NCBI RefSeq assembly: GCF_001866005.1
Contig: NZ_MLQR01000001.1
Location: 517,978-581,977, forward strand
Reading direction: 5' to 3'
Origin: Anaerobacillus alkalilacustris
GTDB taxonomy: Bacteria > Bacillota > Bacilli > Bacillales > Anaerobacillaceae
DNA length: 64,000 nt
A program made the position numbers and the translations under genes. The notes below the pieces were generated by a model that searched no databases, was not told where the DNA came from, and saw nothing but the letters and a program-made list of their open reading frames with translations. Within the stretch, counting starts at the first letter, position 1; every line of letters starts with the position of its first letter. Positions 45,066-54,451 of the stretch are shown here, in pieces.

Positions 45066-45698
45066 GTGAATTTTGTAACAAGTTTTTTGTACAGAGTTTG
45101 TGAATGGATTATGAGGCTTGCTTATGTGAATATTTTATGGATTGCTTTTTCCTTTGTCGGCTTACTTGTATCAGGAGTTTTCCCAGCTACGATCGCAATG
45201 TTTTCTGTCGTTCGAAAATGGCTGATGGATCAACCTGACACTCCAATTTTTAAAACGTTTTGGCAAAGCTATAAAAAAGAATTTTTTAAAGGGAACGTTA
45301 TTGGATGGATCTTTGTGGCTATAGGGTATGTCCTTTATATACAAAATTACGTTATAATGTTCAGCAATGATCCGCTCATTCAAATAAGTAAATATGCTTT
45401 TTTTCTTTTAGTACTTCTTTTTAGTTTAGTGGCATTATACCTTTTTCCTACGTATGTTCATTACAATGTAAGACTTTATCAAGTTGTAAAAAACTCCTTT
45501 TTAATCGTAATTATTAATCCAATTAATAATATTATTATGATCTTAGGCTTAGTTTTATTTTATTACATTTTTCTAATCATTCCTCAATTAGCGGTGTTTT
45601 TTGGTGGAAGTGTAATTGCTTATATCATCATGTGGTCTTGTTACCAAAGCTTTTTAAATATTGATAAAAAGAAAAAAGGACGACTTGTATCCAAGTGA
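45066..45698 (+). CDS. DUF624 (YesL-like) membrane protein (xylan locus)
   Basis: A 210-residue membrane protein, homologous to the product at 19644. Shared marks are MRLAYVNILWIAFSFVGLLVS, GVFPATIAMFSVVRKWL, KTFWQSYKKEFFKGN and FPTYVHYNV. Five hydrophobic helices are predicted. The start is GTG with AAGGAG nine bases before. It is the last rightward gene of the xylan importer cluster and converges with xylR. Its presence in both polysaccharide loci supports a general accessory role in sugar uptake or sensing, still undefined. Confidence 0.88.
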   Translation: MNFVTSFLYRVCEWIMRLAYVNILWIAFSFVGLLVSGVFPATIAMFSVVRKWLMDQPDTPIFKTFWQSYKKEFFKGNVIGWIFVAIGYVLYIQNYVIMFSNDPLIQISKYAFFLLVLLFSLVALYLFPTYVHYNVRLYQVVKNSFLIVIINPINNIIMILGLVLFYYIFLIIPQLAVFFGGSVIAYIIMWSCYQSFLNIDKKKKGRLVSK

Positions 45699-45721
45699 TG
45701 GATTATAAAGTCGTCTTTTAT
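45675..45721. terminator. Bidirectional terminator between DUF624 gene and xylR
   Basis: AAAAAAGGACGACTT ... AAGTCGTCTTTTATTT. The stem GACGACTT/AAGTCGTC is flanked by A-rich and T-rich tracts, so it can end transcripts from both converging genes. The left arm lies within the last codons of the DUF624 gene. Confidence 0.75.
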
Positions 45722-46894
45722 TTATTGCTGAAGCAAGTCAGAGAGTAAGAAATTCTCGGTCGCATAAGCGGATACTCCTAAGGCTGTCGAGTATACCGAT
45801 AGCTCAGCAAAAGTAATTGTTAAGTCCGTTTGATGTTGTTTTAACGTATACCTTTCAACAACTTGTTTTACAGGTTCTTCGATCCACTTTTTTGCCATTG
45901 CCAAACGGTTACCGATAATAATTTGTTCGGGATTGAACGTATTTATGATATTATTAATGCCAATTCCTAAATAATGACCAACTTGTTTAAAATAATGGGC
46001 AATTTCTTCATTTGTATTGGCCACTTCGATTAACGACTCTAGTGTTAGTTCTTTTTCCTTCAGAGGAAGGAAAGGTAATCTTTTTGCTTCGGTTAATAGT
46101 GCTCGTTCTGATGCATAAAGTTCCCAACAACCACTACTGCCACAGCTACAAGTTTTTCCGTTCACTTCAATAATCATATGTCCAAGTTCCCCAGAAAAAC
46201 CATTTTTTCCACGGTATAGCTCATTGTTTAAAATAAATCCAACACCGATCCCGATTCCTGCACTTATATAAATGATGTCTTCATAATTTTGACCAGCACC
46301 TAAAACTTTTTCTCCGTATGCTCCCGCATTTGCTTCATTGTCGATAATGACAGGTAACTGAAATTCTTTTTCAATTTCCTCTTTTAGATGAACATGTTTC
46401 CAGCCTAAATTTGGGGCTAGTAAAATTTCACTTTGTTTATTAACGATCCCTGGGACACCGATGCCGATACCAACGACTCCATATTTACTGTTTGGGGCAT
46501 CGCTCAGTAAATCATTAATTACATTTTTTAGGATGATTACGGTTTCATCAAAGGTTGTATCATAAAGACGGATCTTCTTTTCGGCAACTATTTTTCCGTT
46601 TAAATCTGATAATACACCTAAAATATAATTAACACCTAAGTCAATGCCAATCGAATACCCTGATGATTTATTAAATAAGAGCATAACAGGTCGCCTTCCT
46701 CCACTTGACTCCCCAGGGCCTGTCTCATAACAAAAACTTTCATTTAATAATTCATTAACTAATGAAGAAACAGTTCCTTTTGTTAATCCTAGACGTTGTG
46801 AAATTTCCGCACGAGAGAGAGGGCCTTCATCTTTAATCATTTTTAACACTAATGATTTATTATTAAGCTTTACTAATTGCTGATTCCAAGACAT
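45722..46894 (-). CDS. xylR: ROK-family xylose repressor XylR
   Basis: A 390-residue repressor. An N-terminal winged helix (LVLKMIKDEGPLSRAEISQR, then LTKGTVSSLVNELL) is followed by a ROK domain with the ATPase-like DLGVN motif and the zinc motif CSCGSSGCWE. It is encoded opposite to the xyl operon, and two 25-base operators with the arms TTAGTTTGT and ACAAACTAA lie in the intergenic region. This matches the Bacillus xylose regulon, in which xylose releases XylR. ATG at 46894 follows GGGAGC. It is expected to repress the xylA operon and, through the operator next to its own promoter, perhaps itself. Confidence 0.94.
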   Translation of the reverse strand: MSWNQQLVKLNNKSLVLKMIKDEGPLSRAEISQRLGLTKGTVSSLVNELLNESFCYETGPGESSGGRRPVMLLFNKSSGYSIGIDLGVNYILGVLSDLNGKIVAEKKIRLYDTTFDETVIILKNVINDLLSDAPNSKYGVVGIGIGVPGIVNKQSEILLAPNLGWKHVHLKEEIEKEFQLPVIIDNEANAGAYGEKVLGAGQNYEDIIYISAGIGIGVGFILNNELYRGKNGFSGELGHMIIEVNGKTCSCGSSGCWELYASERALLTEAKRLPFLPLKEKELTLESLIEVANTNEEIAHYFKQVGHYLGIGINNIINTFNPEQIIIGNRLAMAKKWIEEPVKQVVERYTLKQHQTDLTITFAELSVYSTALGVSAYATENFLLSDLLQQ

Positions 46895-46946
46895 TTGTTT
46901 AGCTCCCTATCATTTTTTTAAAATAAAGATTTTACTGAACTCTATA

Positions 46947-46975
46947 ATACTAGTTATACCATAAATTATTGTAAA
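46947..46975 (-). promoter_or_regulatory. Probable xylR promoter
   Basis: On the minus strand TTTACA (46975-46970) and TAGTAT (46952-46947) are separated by 17 bases. The -35 box ends eight bases from the nearer XylR operator. Confidence 0.5.
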
Positions 46976-46983
46976 AAGGAAAC

Positions 46984-47008
46984 TTAGTTTGTTCGATGTA
47001 CAAACTAA
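46984..47008. promoter_or_regulatory. XylR operator 1 (xylR side)
   Basis: TTAGTTTGT-N7-ACAAACTAA, a perfect inverted repeat of 9-base arms, matching the Bacillus xyl operator pattern. It lies immediately upstream of the xylR promoter. Between it and operator 2 lies only a 32-codon frame (47024-47122) without convincing features. Confidence 0.85.
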
Positions 47009-47208
47009 AGAAGTGTGAATAAGGATGTTGGGTGTAATGACAGTAGGTGTAGGATGGTGCGAGGCAACCGTATATGAAAGTATAGATCCTTTAGTGGAAA
47101 AGTTGTATCTACCAGTTAAATAATTTGATCTATATTAGAGAGGATTCCTAAAATAAGGAGTATTAATTACACTAGTTTTTAATCGAAATAAAATTTCCTA
47201 ACAAAAAC

Positions 47209-47233
47209 TTAGTTCATTCGATAGACAAACTAA
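47209..47233. promoter_or_regulatory. XylR operator 2 (xyl operon side)
   Basis: TTAGTTCAT-N7-GACAAACTAA type site with the same 25-base spacing as operator 1 and small mismatches in the inner arm. The palindrome extends outward (AAAAACTTAGTT with AACTAAGTTTTT). It covers the -35 box of the xyl operon promoter. Confidence 0.8.
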
Positions 47234-47250
47234 GTTTTTGCTGTTACAAT
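47222..47250 (+). promoter_or_regulatory. Probable xyl operon promoter
   Basis: TAGACA (47222-47227), 17 bases, TACAAT (47245-47250). The -35 box lies inside operator 2, so XylR binding would exclude RNA polymerase. Confidence 0.6.
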
Positions 47251-47317
47251 ATGTTTGTAAGTTAAAAAACATTGAAGAAATTAAATCACAATTTTGTTTG
47301 CTTGAGCGAGGTGGAAA

Positions 47318-48436
47318 ATGTTCATAGAAGTTCAATCACGAGTGGAAGATTTAACAACTAAATTGAAAATTGTAAGGGGGTTCTTACAAAGAGAAAATTA
47401 TGATGCTGTTTTCTATCAAAGGACAGACAACTTTGCTTGGTTAACGAGTGGTGGTTATAACGGAATTCCTTATAACAGTGAAACAGGTGAATGTGGATTA
47501 CTAGTGACAAATGACAATATTTATTTAGTAACTAATACAATCGAAAAACCACGCGTTGTAAACGAAGAAATTGCTTCTTTGCCAATTGAAGTTATTGAAT
47601 ATCCTTGGTATGAAGATGTTGCTTCAGTAGTATGGAAAGTCGTTAAGAAAGGAAAAGTGGCAACAGATACTTTATTGGACGGCTTTGATTTAAAAGTCGC
47701 TGAATTAAGTGAATTGCGTTTCTCATTAACAGAGTTAGAGCTTAATAGATACAGAGACTTAGGTTCAAAAGCCACCGAACTGATGGAACAGTTTTGTATG
47801 ACGATTACTCCTGGACAAACCGAATTAGAGATCGCTGCAAACTTAAACCGAGTTTATTTATCTAACGGATTATTACCTACAGTTACGTTAATCGCTTGTG
47901 ATGAACGGATTGATCTTTTTAGGCACCCTATCGCAACGAATAAACGGTTTGAGAAAAAATGTATGGTCGTATCATGTGTTTCGTATAAAGGTTTAATTGT
48001 CGCTTTAACAAGGATTGTTCATAAAGGGAAATTATCACAAAGTTTGAACGATAAATTTTTGTTAACCGCCACCATCGACGCGCAACTTATTGAAGCAACG
48101 AAAGTTGGAACAACAGCCGGACAAATGTTCGAGAAAATGAAGCGGTTTTATGAAGTTGCAGGTTATCGTGGTGAGTGGAAGTATCACCATCAAGGTGGAG
48201 CGATTGGTTATCAAAACCGAGATTACTTGATTACCTCAATGACTGAAGAGATAATTCAAGTAAACCAAGCATTTGCTTGGAACCCTTCGATTAAAGGGAC
48301 AAAATCGGAAGATACGATAGTTGCAGAAAGTACAAAGTCTGAAATAATTACAGTTTCAAATAGTGGTTGGCCACAATTGAATATAAATCTAGGTAACGAT
48401 GCCACGCTGAAACGACCGGCAATTTTAGAATTATAA
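47318..48436 (+). CDS. M24-like (creatinase/aminopeptidase fold) protein lacking metal ligands
   Basis: A 372-residue cytoplasmic protein with the two-domain layout of M24 proteins: a creatinase-type N-terminal domain (about 1-140) and a pita-bread domain (about 150-365). The metal ligands of M24 aminopeptidases are largely absent. The first Asp position reads SCVSYKGLIVALTR, and the usual EPG-type Glu segment reads FAWNPSIKG. The His loop (YHHQGGAIGY) and a late Glu (SEDTIVAE) remain. A metal-independent activity as in creatinase, or a binding role, is more likely than peptidase activity. It is the first gene of the XylR-controlled operon, 30 bases before xylA; ATG with GAGCGAGGTGG. Confidence 0.8.
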   Translation: MFIEVQSRVEDLTTKLKIVRGFLQRENYDAVFYQRTDNFAWLTSGGYNGIPYNSETGECGLLVTNDNIYLVTNTIEKPRVVNEEIASLPIEVIEYPWYEDVASVVWKVVKKGKVATDTLLDGFDLKVAELSELRFSLTELELNRYRDLGSKATELMEQFCMTITPGQTELEIAANLNRVYLSNGLLPTVTLIACDERIDLFRHPIATNKRFEKKCMVVSCVSYKGLIVALTRIVHKGKLSQSLNDKFLLTATIDAQLIEATKVGTTAGQMFEKMKRFYEVAGYRGEWKYHHQGGAIGYQNRDYLITSMTEEIIQVNQAFAWNPSIKGTKSEDTIVAESTKSEIITVSNSGWPQLNINLGNDATLKRPAILEL

Positions 48437-48466
48437 ATAAAAACATATAAATTGGAGGAATTTTAA

Positions 48467-49801
48467 ATGACTTATTTCAAAAACATTAACAAAATTGCGT
48501 ACGAAGGGCCTAATACAAATAATCCTTTTGCATTTAAATATTATAACCCTGGAGAAATGATTAACGGTCAAAGAATGGAAGATTTCATGCGTTTTGCCGT
48601 ATCATATTGGCACACATTTACTGGTGAAGGAAATGACCCTTTCGGACAAGGGACAATGGTTAGACCGTACGATCACTTAACAGGAATTGATTTAGCAAAA
48701 GCGCGTGTAGAAGCTTCTTTTGAATTCTTTGAAAAATTAGATGTACCATATTTCTGTTTCCATGATTTTGATGTTGCTCCTGAATCGGATTCATTAAGTG
48801 AAACATTTAAAAACTTAGATATTATTGTTCCAATGATCCAAGAATACATGAAAACAAGTAAAACGAAATTATTATGGAACACTGCAAACATGTTTTCACA
48901 TCGTCGTTGGTTACACGGTGCTGCAACTGCTCCGAATGCTGATGTGTTTGCTTATGCAGCAGCGAAAGTGAAAAAAGGCTTAGAAATTGGTAAAGAGCTA
49001 GGTGCTGAGAACTATGTATTCTGGGGTGGACGTGAAGGTTACGATACTTTATTAAATACAAACATGAAACTTGAGTTAGACAACCTTGCTCGCTTCTTCC
49101 ATATGGCGAAAGACTATGCTAAAGAAATTGGTTTTGATGCTCAATTTTTAATTGAACCAAAACCTCAAGAGCCAACAAAGCACCAATATGACTTTGATGT
49201 TGCTACAGGATTAGCATTTTTACAACAATATGACTTACAAGATACATTTAAGTTTAATATCGAGGCGAACCATGCAACACTTGCTGGACATACTTTCGAG
49301 CATGAGTTACATGTGGCACGTATTAACGGTATGTTAGGATCAGTAGATGCTAACCAAGGTGATACACTACTTGGGTGGGACACTGACGAATTCCCAACAG
49401 ACCTTTACTCAACCACATTAGCAATGTATGAAATCATTAAAAATGACGGACTAGGTTCTGGTGGATTAAACTTTGATGCAAAAGTACGTCGTGGTTCATT
49501 TGATACTGAAGATTTATTCTATGCACATATTGCAGGTATGGACGCATTTGCTATCGGTACGAAAGTAGCACAACGTATGCTTGAAGATAAAGTATTAGAA
49601 GATTTTGTTGCTGATCGCTATAGCAGCTTCACAGAAGGAATTGGTCTTGACATCGTAGAAGGAAAAGCCGATTTCCATTCTTTACAAAAGCACGCTTTAG
49701 AAATTGACAAAGTTACGACAAACAAGTCTGGTCGTCAAGAGCATTTAAAAGCAATTTTAAACAAATATTTACTTGAAGCTATCTCTTCAAATAACGCCTA
49801 A
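48467..49801 (+). CDS. xylA: Xylose isomerase
   Basis: A 444-residue class II xylose isomerase that converts D-xylose to D-xylulose in the cytoplasm. The catalytic His segment ([11 protein letters not shown]), the metal-binding [50 protein letters not shown] and DANQGD regions are all intact. ATG follows TTGGAGGAA. It lies in the operon controlled by the XylR operator at 47209. A strong terminator-like hairpin separates it from xylB, so downstream expression may be reduced. Confidence 0.98.
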   Translation: MTYFKNINKIAYEGPNTNNPFAFKYYNPGEMINGQRMEDFMRFAVSYWHTFTGEGNDPFGQGTMVRPYDHLTGIDLAKARVEASFEFFEKLDVPYFCFHDFDVAPESDSLSETFKNLDIIVPMIQEYMKTSKTKLLWNTANMFSHRRWLHGAATAPNADVFAYAAAKVKKGLEIGKELGAENYVFWGGREGYDTLLNTNMKLELDNLARFFHMAKDYAKEIGFDAQFLIEPKPQEPTKHQYDFDVATGLAFLQQYDLQDTFKFNIEANHATLAGHTFEHELHVARINGMLGSVDANQGDTLLGWDTDEFPTDLYSTTLAMYEIIKNDGLGSGGLNFDAKVRRGSFDTEDLFYAHIAGMDAFAIGTKVAQRMLEDKVLEDFVADRYSSFTEGIGLDIVEGKADFHSLQKHALEIDKVTTNKSGRQEHLKAILNKYLLEAISSNNA

Positions 49802-49822
49802 TTATAAAAAGTGAATGTAACG

Positions 49823-49862
49823 AAAATATGCTGGACGACACTCGTTTTCCAGCATATTTTTA
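49823..49862 (+). terminator. Terminator or attenuator between xylA and xylB
   Basis: AAAATATGCTGGA pairs with TCCAGCATATTTT (13 bp, 12-base loop), followed by TA. A stem this strong inside the operon should lower xylB expression relative to xylA. Confidence 0.7.
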
Positions 49863-49889
49863 AATCGACTATAAAAAGGATGATGATCG

Positions 49890-51392
49890 ATGAAATATGT
49901 CATTGGAGTAGATCTCGGAACAAGTGCAGTAAAAGTTATTTTAATGAATCAAGAAGGTAAAGTGTGTGATGAAGCGTCGAAAGCCTATCCTTTAATTCAA
50001 GAAAAATCAGGGTATAGTGAACAAAATCCAACAGAATGGGTTGAAAAAACAACCTCTGCTTTACAAGAATTAGTTGCTCGGTTTGATGGTGATGTTTCAA
50101 ATATTGAAGGAATTAGCTATTCTGGGCAAATGCACGGCCTCGTTTTATTAGACAAAAATAATGAAGTGCTTAGAAATGCAATTTTATGGAATGATACGAG
50201 AACGACTGAGCAGTGCGGGCAAATCTACGATATTTTAGGTGAAGAGCGCCTGTTACAAATTACAAAAAATCCTGCATTAGAAGGGTTTACATTACCGAAG
50301 TTACTATGGGTGAAGCAATATGAAAGAGAAACTTATGAAAAAGCGGCTGTGTTTATGTTGCCGAAAGATTACTTACGTTATCAAATGACGGGACAAATTC
50401 ATAGTGAGTACTCTGATGCAGCTGGAACACTACTATTAAATGTTGCTGAAAAAAGTTGGAGCGAAGATGTTTGTGAACTTGTTGGTGTAGATCCTCAACT
50501 GTGTCCATCATTAGTAGCTTCCCATCAGTTTGTTGGAACACTCACAGAGCAATTCGCTACTGAAACGGGTCTAGCAGCAACAACGAAAGTATTTGCTGGT
50601 GGGGCCGATAACGCTTGCGGTGCGATTGGTTCAGGGATTTTATCAGAAGGTAAAACACTTTGTAGTATCGGTACATCTGGTGTTGTCCTTTCTTATGAAG
50701 AAAGAAATGATCGTGATTTTGAAGGGAAAGTTCATTATTTTAACCACGGTGAAGAAAAAGCATACTACACAATGGGTGTGACACTTGCGGCAGGGTATAG
50801 CTTAAGTTGGTTTAAAGATACCTTTGGCAAAAACGAAGACTTCGAAACTCTTCTTGATGGGTTGGAGGATGTTCCAGTAGGTGCGAACGGCTTACTTTTC
50901 ACTCCGTATGTAGTAGGTGAAAGAACACCACATGCAGATGCAAATATCCGTGCAAGTTTTATTGGTATGGAGGCTTCTCATGAGCGTATTGATTTCGCCC
51001 GTGCGGTGATTGAAGGAATTACTTTCTCATTAAACGAATCAATTGAAATTTTCCGTAAAAGTGGGAAGAAGATCGATACGATTATTTCAATCGGTGGTGG
51101 AGCGAAAAATGATACATGGCTCCAAACTCAAGCGGATGTGTTTAATGCAACCATTGTAAAGCTATCTAGTGAACAAGGACCGGCTGTTGGAGCGGCCATG
51201 TTAGCCGCATATGGCAGTCAGTGGTTTGCGAGCTTGCAACAATGTGCGGATGTATTCACTTCAGAAGCTAAAGCTTATCAACCAATTCCTGAAAATGTAG
51301 AGAAGTATCAAGAACTTTTCCGGATTTATAAGGATGTTTATGTACAAACAAAAGGGTTAAACGAAGGGTTAAAGAAATTTCGAAAAAATTAA
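49890..51392 (+). CDS. xylB: Xylulokinase
   Basis: A 500-residue FGGY-family kinase that phosphorylates D-xylulose to xylulose 5-phosphate. The N-terminal phosphate loop (YVIGVDLGTSAVKVILMN), the substrate region YSGQMHGLVLLD and WNDTRT, the FGGY signature stretch (GGADNACGAIGSGI) and the C-terminal ATP-binding GGGAKNDTWLQTQAD are present. ATG with AAAAGGATGATG. It follows xylA across a hairpin and precedes the phosphofructokinase-like gene by 20 bases. Confidence 0.97.
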   Translation: MKYVIGVDLGTSAVKVILMNQEGKVCDEASKAYPLIQEKSGYSEQNPTEWVEKTTSALQELVARFDGDVSNIEGISYSGQMHGLVLLDKNNEVLRNAILWNDTRTTEQCGQIYDILGEERLLQITKNPALEGFTLPKLLWVKQYERETYEKAAVFMLPKDYLRYQMTGQIHSEYSDAAGTLLLNVAEKSWSEDVCELVGVDPQLCPSLVASHQFVGTLTEQFATETGLAATTKVFAGGADNACGAIGSGILSEGKTLCSIGTSGVVLSYEERNDRDFEGKVHYFNHGEEKAYYTMGVTLAAGYSLSWFKDTFGKNEDFETLLDGLEDVPVGANGLLFTPYVVGERTPHADANIRASFIGMEASHERIDFARAVIEGITFSLNESIEIFRKSGKKIDTIISIGGGAKNDTWLQTQADVFNATIVKLSSEQGPAVGAAMLAAYGSQWFASLQQCADVFTSEAKAYQPIPENVEKYQELFRIYKDVYVQTKGLNEGLKKFRKN

Positions 51393-51412
51393 ATTCAATA
51401 GGGGGATCGATC

Positions 51413-52300
51413 ATGAAAATTGGTGTAATGAATGTAGGAATGAATACAGGGGGCGTAAAAGATTTTCTTTTTCATCTCGGGGAAAAAGTTAGAGAGAATG
51501 CAAACCTTGTTGGTGTTGAATATGATTCTACTGCTCGGAACTACACGTTTATGTCATTGCATCTAGTACAGGCGGTTATTAGAAATAAAAGATCTCAACT
51601 AGAATTAAAATGTACTCCATTTATGAAAGAAACAGCACAACTTCTTCAAAATAGTGTTACTAGTGAAAAGATTGAAGCTTTACTTGTCATTGGACCAATT
51701 AAAGAAACGTTACTCATCTATGAATTATTGAAAGATCGAACGAACGTTTTATGTATTCCTTCTTCGATCTACAACGATGCTCTCGAATCAGATAGTACAT
51801 TGGGATATGATACTGCATTAAACTCAGTATTAAACGGTGTTTTACAAATAAAAGATACGGCTAGTTCTTTAGTTTTAGACCATATTCGTGTGTTTGGAAT
51901 TCAAATTCCTGGTCGCTCGACAAATTCATTACTTTTAGATTCAGCTATTGCTGTAAATGGAATTGTCGTTTCTAATACTGAGTCACAAGAAGAAGTTAAT
52001 AAAGTGAAGTTAGAAATTGAAGCAAGAGCAGGCAATGGTGAAACCTATGTTTTCTTGTTTATGAACAAGAAAATAGATGGTAATTTGTTAAAAAGAAAAC
52101 TCGCTTTTACAGATGAAGTAGATTTTAAGATTATCGAAATTGATGAAGCGCAATGTGTTGGCCCTTATCCTTCTGCTGCTGATCGTGTGTTAGCAATTAA
52201 GCTTGTCGAAAAAACACTCGAATGGTTAGAGGGGGTGGAGGGGTCAAGAGTTTTAGTTATCGATAATCGTGAAGTTTTAGCAAAACAACTTATTTTATAA
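51413..52300 (+). CDS. Degenerate phosphofructokinase-family protein, probable pseudoenzyme
   Basis: A 295-residue protein with the fold landmarks of ATP-dependent PFK but without its active site. Matches: MKIGVMNVGMNTGG at the nucleotide loop, STLGYDTALNSVLNGVLQIKDTASS (PFK: TIGFDTALNT...RDTASS), and PYPSAADRVLAIKLVEKTLEWLEG (PFK: GGSPTAFDRVLASRLG...LL.G). Losses: the GGDxPG loop is gone, the GGDGS ATP motif reads VIGPIKE, and the catalytic TIDND reads SIYND, with Tyr120 replacing the base Asp (Asp122 remains). The MGRxxG substrate loop is also gone. RBS GGGGGATCG precedes ATG. Between xylB and transketolase, it may be a regulator or sensor of sugar phosphates. Function unknown. Confidence 0.72.
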   Translation: MKIGVMNVGMNTGGVKDFLFHLGEKVRENANLVGVEYDSTARNYTFMSLHLVQAVIRNKRSQLELKCTPFMKETAQLLQNSVTSEKIEALLVIGPIKETLLIYELLKDRTNVLCIPSSIYNDALESDSTLGYDTALNSVLNGVLQIKDTASSLVLDHIRVFGIQIPGRSTNSLLLDSAIAVNGIVVSNTESQEEVNKVKLEIEARAGNGETYVFLFMNKKIDGNLLKRKLAFTDEVDFKIIEIDEAQCVGPYPSAADRVLAIKLVEKTLEWLEGVEGSRVLVIDNREVLAKQLIL

Positions 52301-52321
52301 AGATAGAGAGGAAGTGTTTTT

Positions 52322-54328
52322 TTGAAAACAACACAACAAACGATTGAACAATTATCCATTAATACAATTCGAACATTATCAATCGACGGTATTGAGAAAG
52401 CGAATTCAGGACATCCAGGAATGCCGATGGGAGCTGCCCCGATGGCATACTCACTTTACAGTAATGTAATGAAGCATAGTCCGAGCAACCCGAATTGGTT
52501 TGAACGCGACCGCTTTGTATTATCAGCTGGCCATGGTTCTATGCTGTTATATAGTATTCTTCATTTAACAGGTTATGATGTTAGTTTAGATGATTTGAAA
52601 AATTTCCGTCAGTGGGGAAGTAAAACACCGGGACACCCAGAGTTTGGGCATACGGCAGGGGTTGATGCAACAACTGGTCCACTAGGCCAAGGGTTTGCGA
52701 TGGCTGTTGGAATGGCAATGACAGAACGACACTTAGCGGCTACCTTTAACCGTGAAGACTATAACGTAATTGACCATTATACATATAGCATTTGTGGTGA
52801 TGGCGATTTAATGGAAGGAGTTAGTGCTGAAGCTGCGTCGTTAGCAGGACACCTACAACTTGGTAGATTAGTTGTTTTATATGATTCAAATGATATTTCA
52901 TTAGACGGTGAGCTTCATATGGCTTTTTCTGAAAGTGTCGCTGATCGTTTCAAAGCATACGGTTGGCACTACCTTTTAGTGGAAGATGGAAATGATTTAG
53001 AAGCAATTAATGATGCGATTCGTTTAGCGAAGGAAGATGAGCGACCATCATTAATCGAAGTAAAAACAACAATTGGTTATGGCTCACCAAATAAAGGTGG
53101 GAAATCTGCTTCTCACGGTGCGCCATTAGGTAGTGAAGAAATAAAGCTTACAAAAGAAAACTATGCTTGGGTTTCAGAGGAACCTTTCCACATTCCTTCA
53201 GAAGTTCGTGACCATTTCGAAAGTTTGAAACAACGGGGAGATAAGGTTGCGAATGACTGGAATAAGTTAGTCGAACAATATCAACAACAATACCCTGAAC
53301 TTGGGGAACAATTAACATTAGCAATGAATGGTGAGTTGCCAATTGACTGGGATACAGAACTTCCTACGTACGTCGCAGGCAAAGATAAAGTGGCGACACG
53401 CTCTTCAGGTGGAGAAGCTTTAAATGCAGCTGCAAAAGCAGTAAAAGCAATCTTTGGTGGATCTGCTGACCTTGCTTCTTCCAACAAAACAATGTTAAAA
53501 GGGGAAGCGGATTTTACTCGACAAAATTATAGTGGTCGTAATGTTTGGTACGGAGTTCGTGAGTTTGCGATGGGGGCCATGCTCAACGGAATGGCATTAC
53601 ACGGAGGAGTGAAGCCTTTTGGTGCAACATTCTTCGTATTTTCTGATTACTTACGTGCAGCAATTCGCCTATCTGCACTAATGAAGTTACCGGTTACTTA
53701 CGTGTTCACCCATGACAGTATCGCTGTAGGAGAAGACGGACCAACGCATGAACCTGTCGAACAGTTAGCGGCGTTTAGAGCGATGCCAGGATTAAATGTG
53801 ATTCGTCCAGCAGACAGTAATGAAACCGTTGCTGCGTGGAAAGTTGCTGTTGAAAGTAAGGATGAACCGACAGTATTAGCACTTAGCCGTCAAGACTTAA
53901 TGACAACTGCTGAAAGTGTCGATGTCGCTTATGAAGGAGTTACAAAAGGAGCTTATGTGATTTCAGAAGCGAACAGCAAGGCTGAAGGATTAATTATTGC
54001 TACAGGGTCAGAAGTACCTTTAGCTGTTGAAGCACAAAAGGAACTTGAAAAGAAAGGTATTTACGTATCGGTCGTTAGTATGCCAAGTTGGTATCGCTTT
54101 GAACAACAAACACAACAATATAAAGAAAGTGTTCTTCCTTCAGCAATCAAAGCACGTTTAGCTGTAGAAATGGGCTCTTCGATTGGCTGGCATAAATACG
54201 TAGGAGATCAAGGTGATATTATTGCAATTGACCAATTTGGGGCATCTGCGCCGATGAACAAAGTTGTAGCTGAGTACGGATTTTCAGTAGGTAACGTCGT
54301 AGAACGAATGAAGAAATTGTTGAATTAA
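52322..54328 (+). CDS. tkt: Transketolase
   Basis: A full-length 668-residue transketolase. The thiamine diphosphate motif ([20 protein letters not shown], then [10 protein letters not shown]), the N-terminal [16 protein letters not shown] and the C-terminal LSRQDL and [13 protein letters not shown] regions are present. It moves two-carbon units between xylulose 5-phosphate and ribose 5-phosphate or erythrose 4-phosphate, feeding xylose carbon into glycolysis. The start is TTG 52322 after GAGAGGAAG. It is probably a xylose-inducible copy, with a housekeeping one elsewhere. Confidence 0.97.
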   Translation: MKTTQQTIEQLSINTIRTLSIDGIEKANSGHPGMPMGAAPMAYSLYSNVMKHSPSNPNWFERDRFVLSAGHGSMLLYSILHLTGYDVSLDDLKNFRQWGSKTPGHPEFGHTAGVDATTGPLGQGFAMAVGMAMTERHLAATFNREDYNVIDHYTYSICGDGDLMEGVSAEAASLAGHLQLGRLVVLYDSNDISLDGELHMAFSESVADRFKAYGWHYLLVEDGNDLEAINDAIRLAKEDERPSLIEVKTTIGYGSPNKGGKSASHGAPLGSEEIKLTKENYAWVSEEPFHIPSEVRDHFESLKQRGDKVANDWNKLVEQYQQQYPELGEQLTLAMNGELPIDWDTELPTYVAGKDKVATRSSGGEALNAAAKAVKAIFGGSADLASSNKTMLKGEADFTRQNYSGRNVWYGVREFAMGAMLNGMALHGGVKPFGATFFVFSDYLRAAIRLSALMKLPVTYVFTHDSIAVGEDGPTHEPVEQLAAFRAMPGLNVIRPADSNETVAAWKVAVESKDEPTVLALSRQDLMTTAESVDVAYEGVTKGAYVISEANSKAEGLIIATGSEVPLAVEAQKELEKKGIYVSVVSMPSWYRFEQQTQQYKESVLPSAIKARLAVEMGSSIGWHKYVGDQGDIIAIDQFGASAPMNKVVAEYGFSVGNVVERMKKLLN

Positions 54329-54437
54329 TGAATTTCATAATTCAATATTATCCCCATTAAGTAACTATATGTAGTTGCGTTAAATCACTCGCAACTACAT
54401 ATAGTTTTATATTGCTCATTTAAGGTAATTATGAAAT
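54329..54437. repeat. Nested palindromic element, copy 2
   Basis: It begins directly after the transketolase stop. Outer ends TGAATTTCATAATT and AATTATGAAAT enclose the 17-bp perfect stem AACTATATGTAGTTGCG / CGCAACTACATATAGTT. It is 109 bases, against 108 for copy 1, and the ends and stem are nearly identical to copy 1. GAATTTCATAATTC also partly overlaps the transketolase end. Confidence 0.8.
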
Positions 54438-54451
54438 AAGGAGAAGATATA

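Noticed and set aside
47024-47122. 32-codon frame between the two XylR operators (MLGVMTVGVGWCEATVYESI...)
   Set aside because: Poor ribosome site spacing and no recognisable relative; possibly a relic, but I cannot support it.
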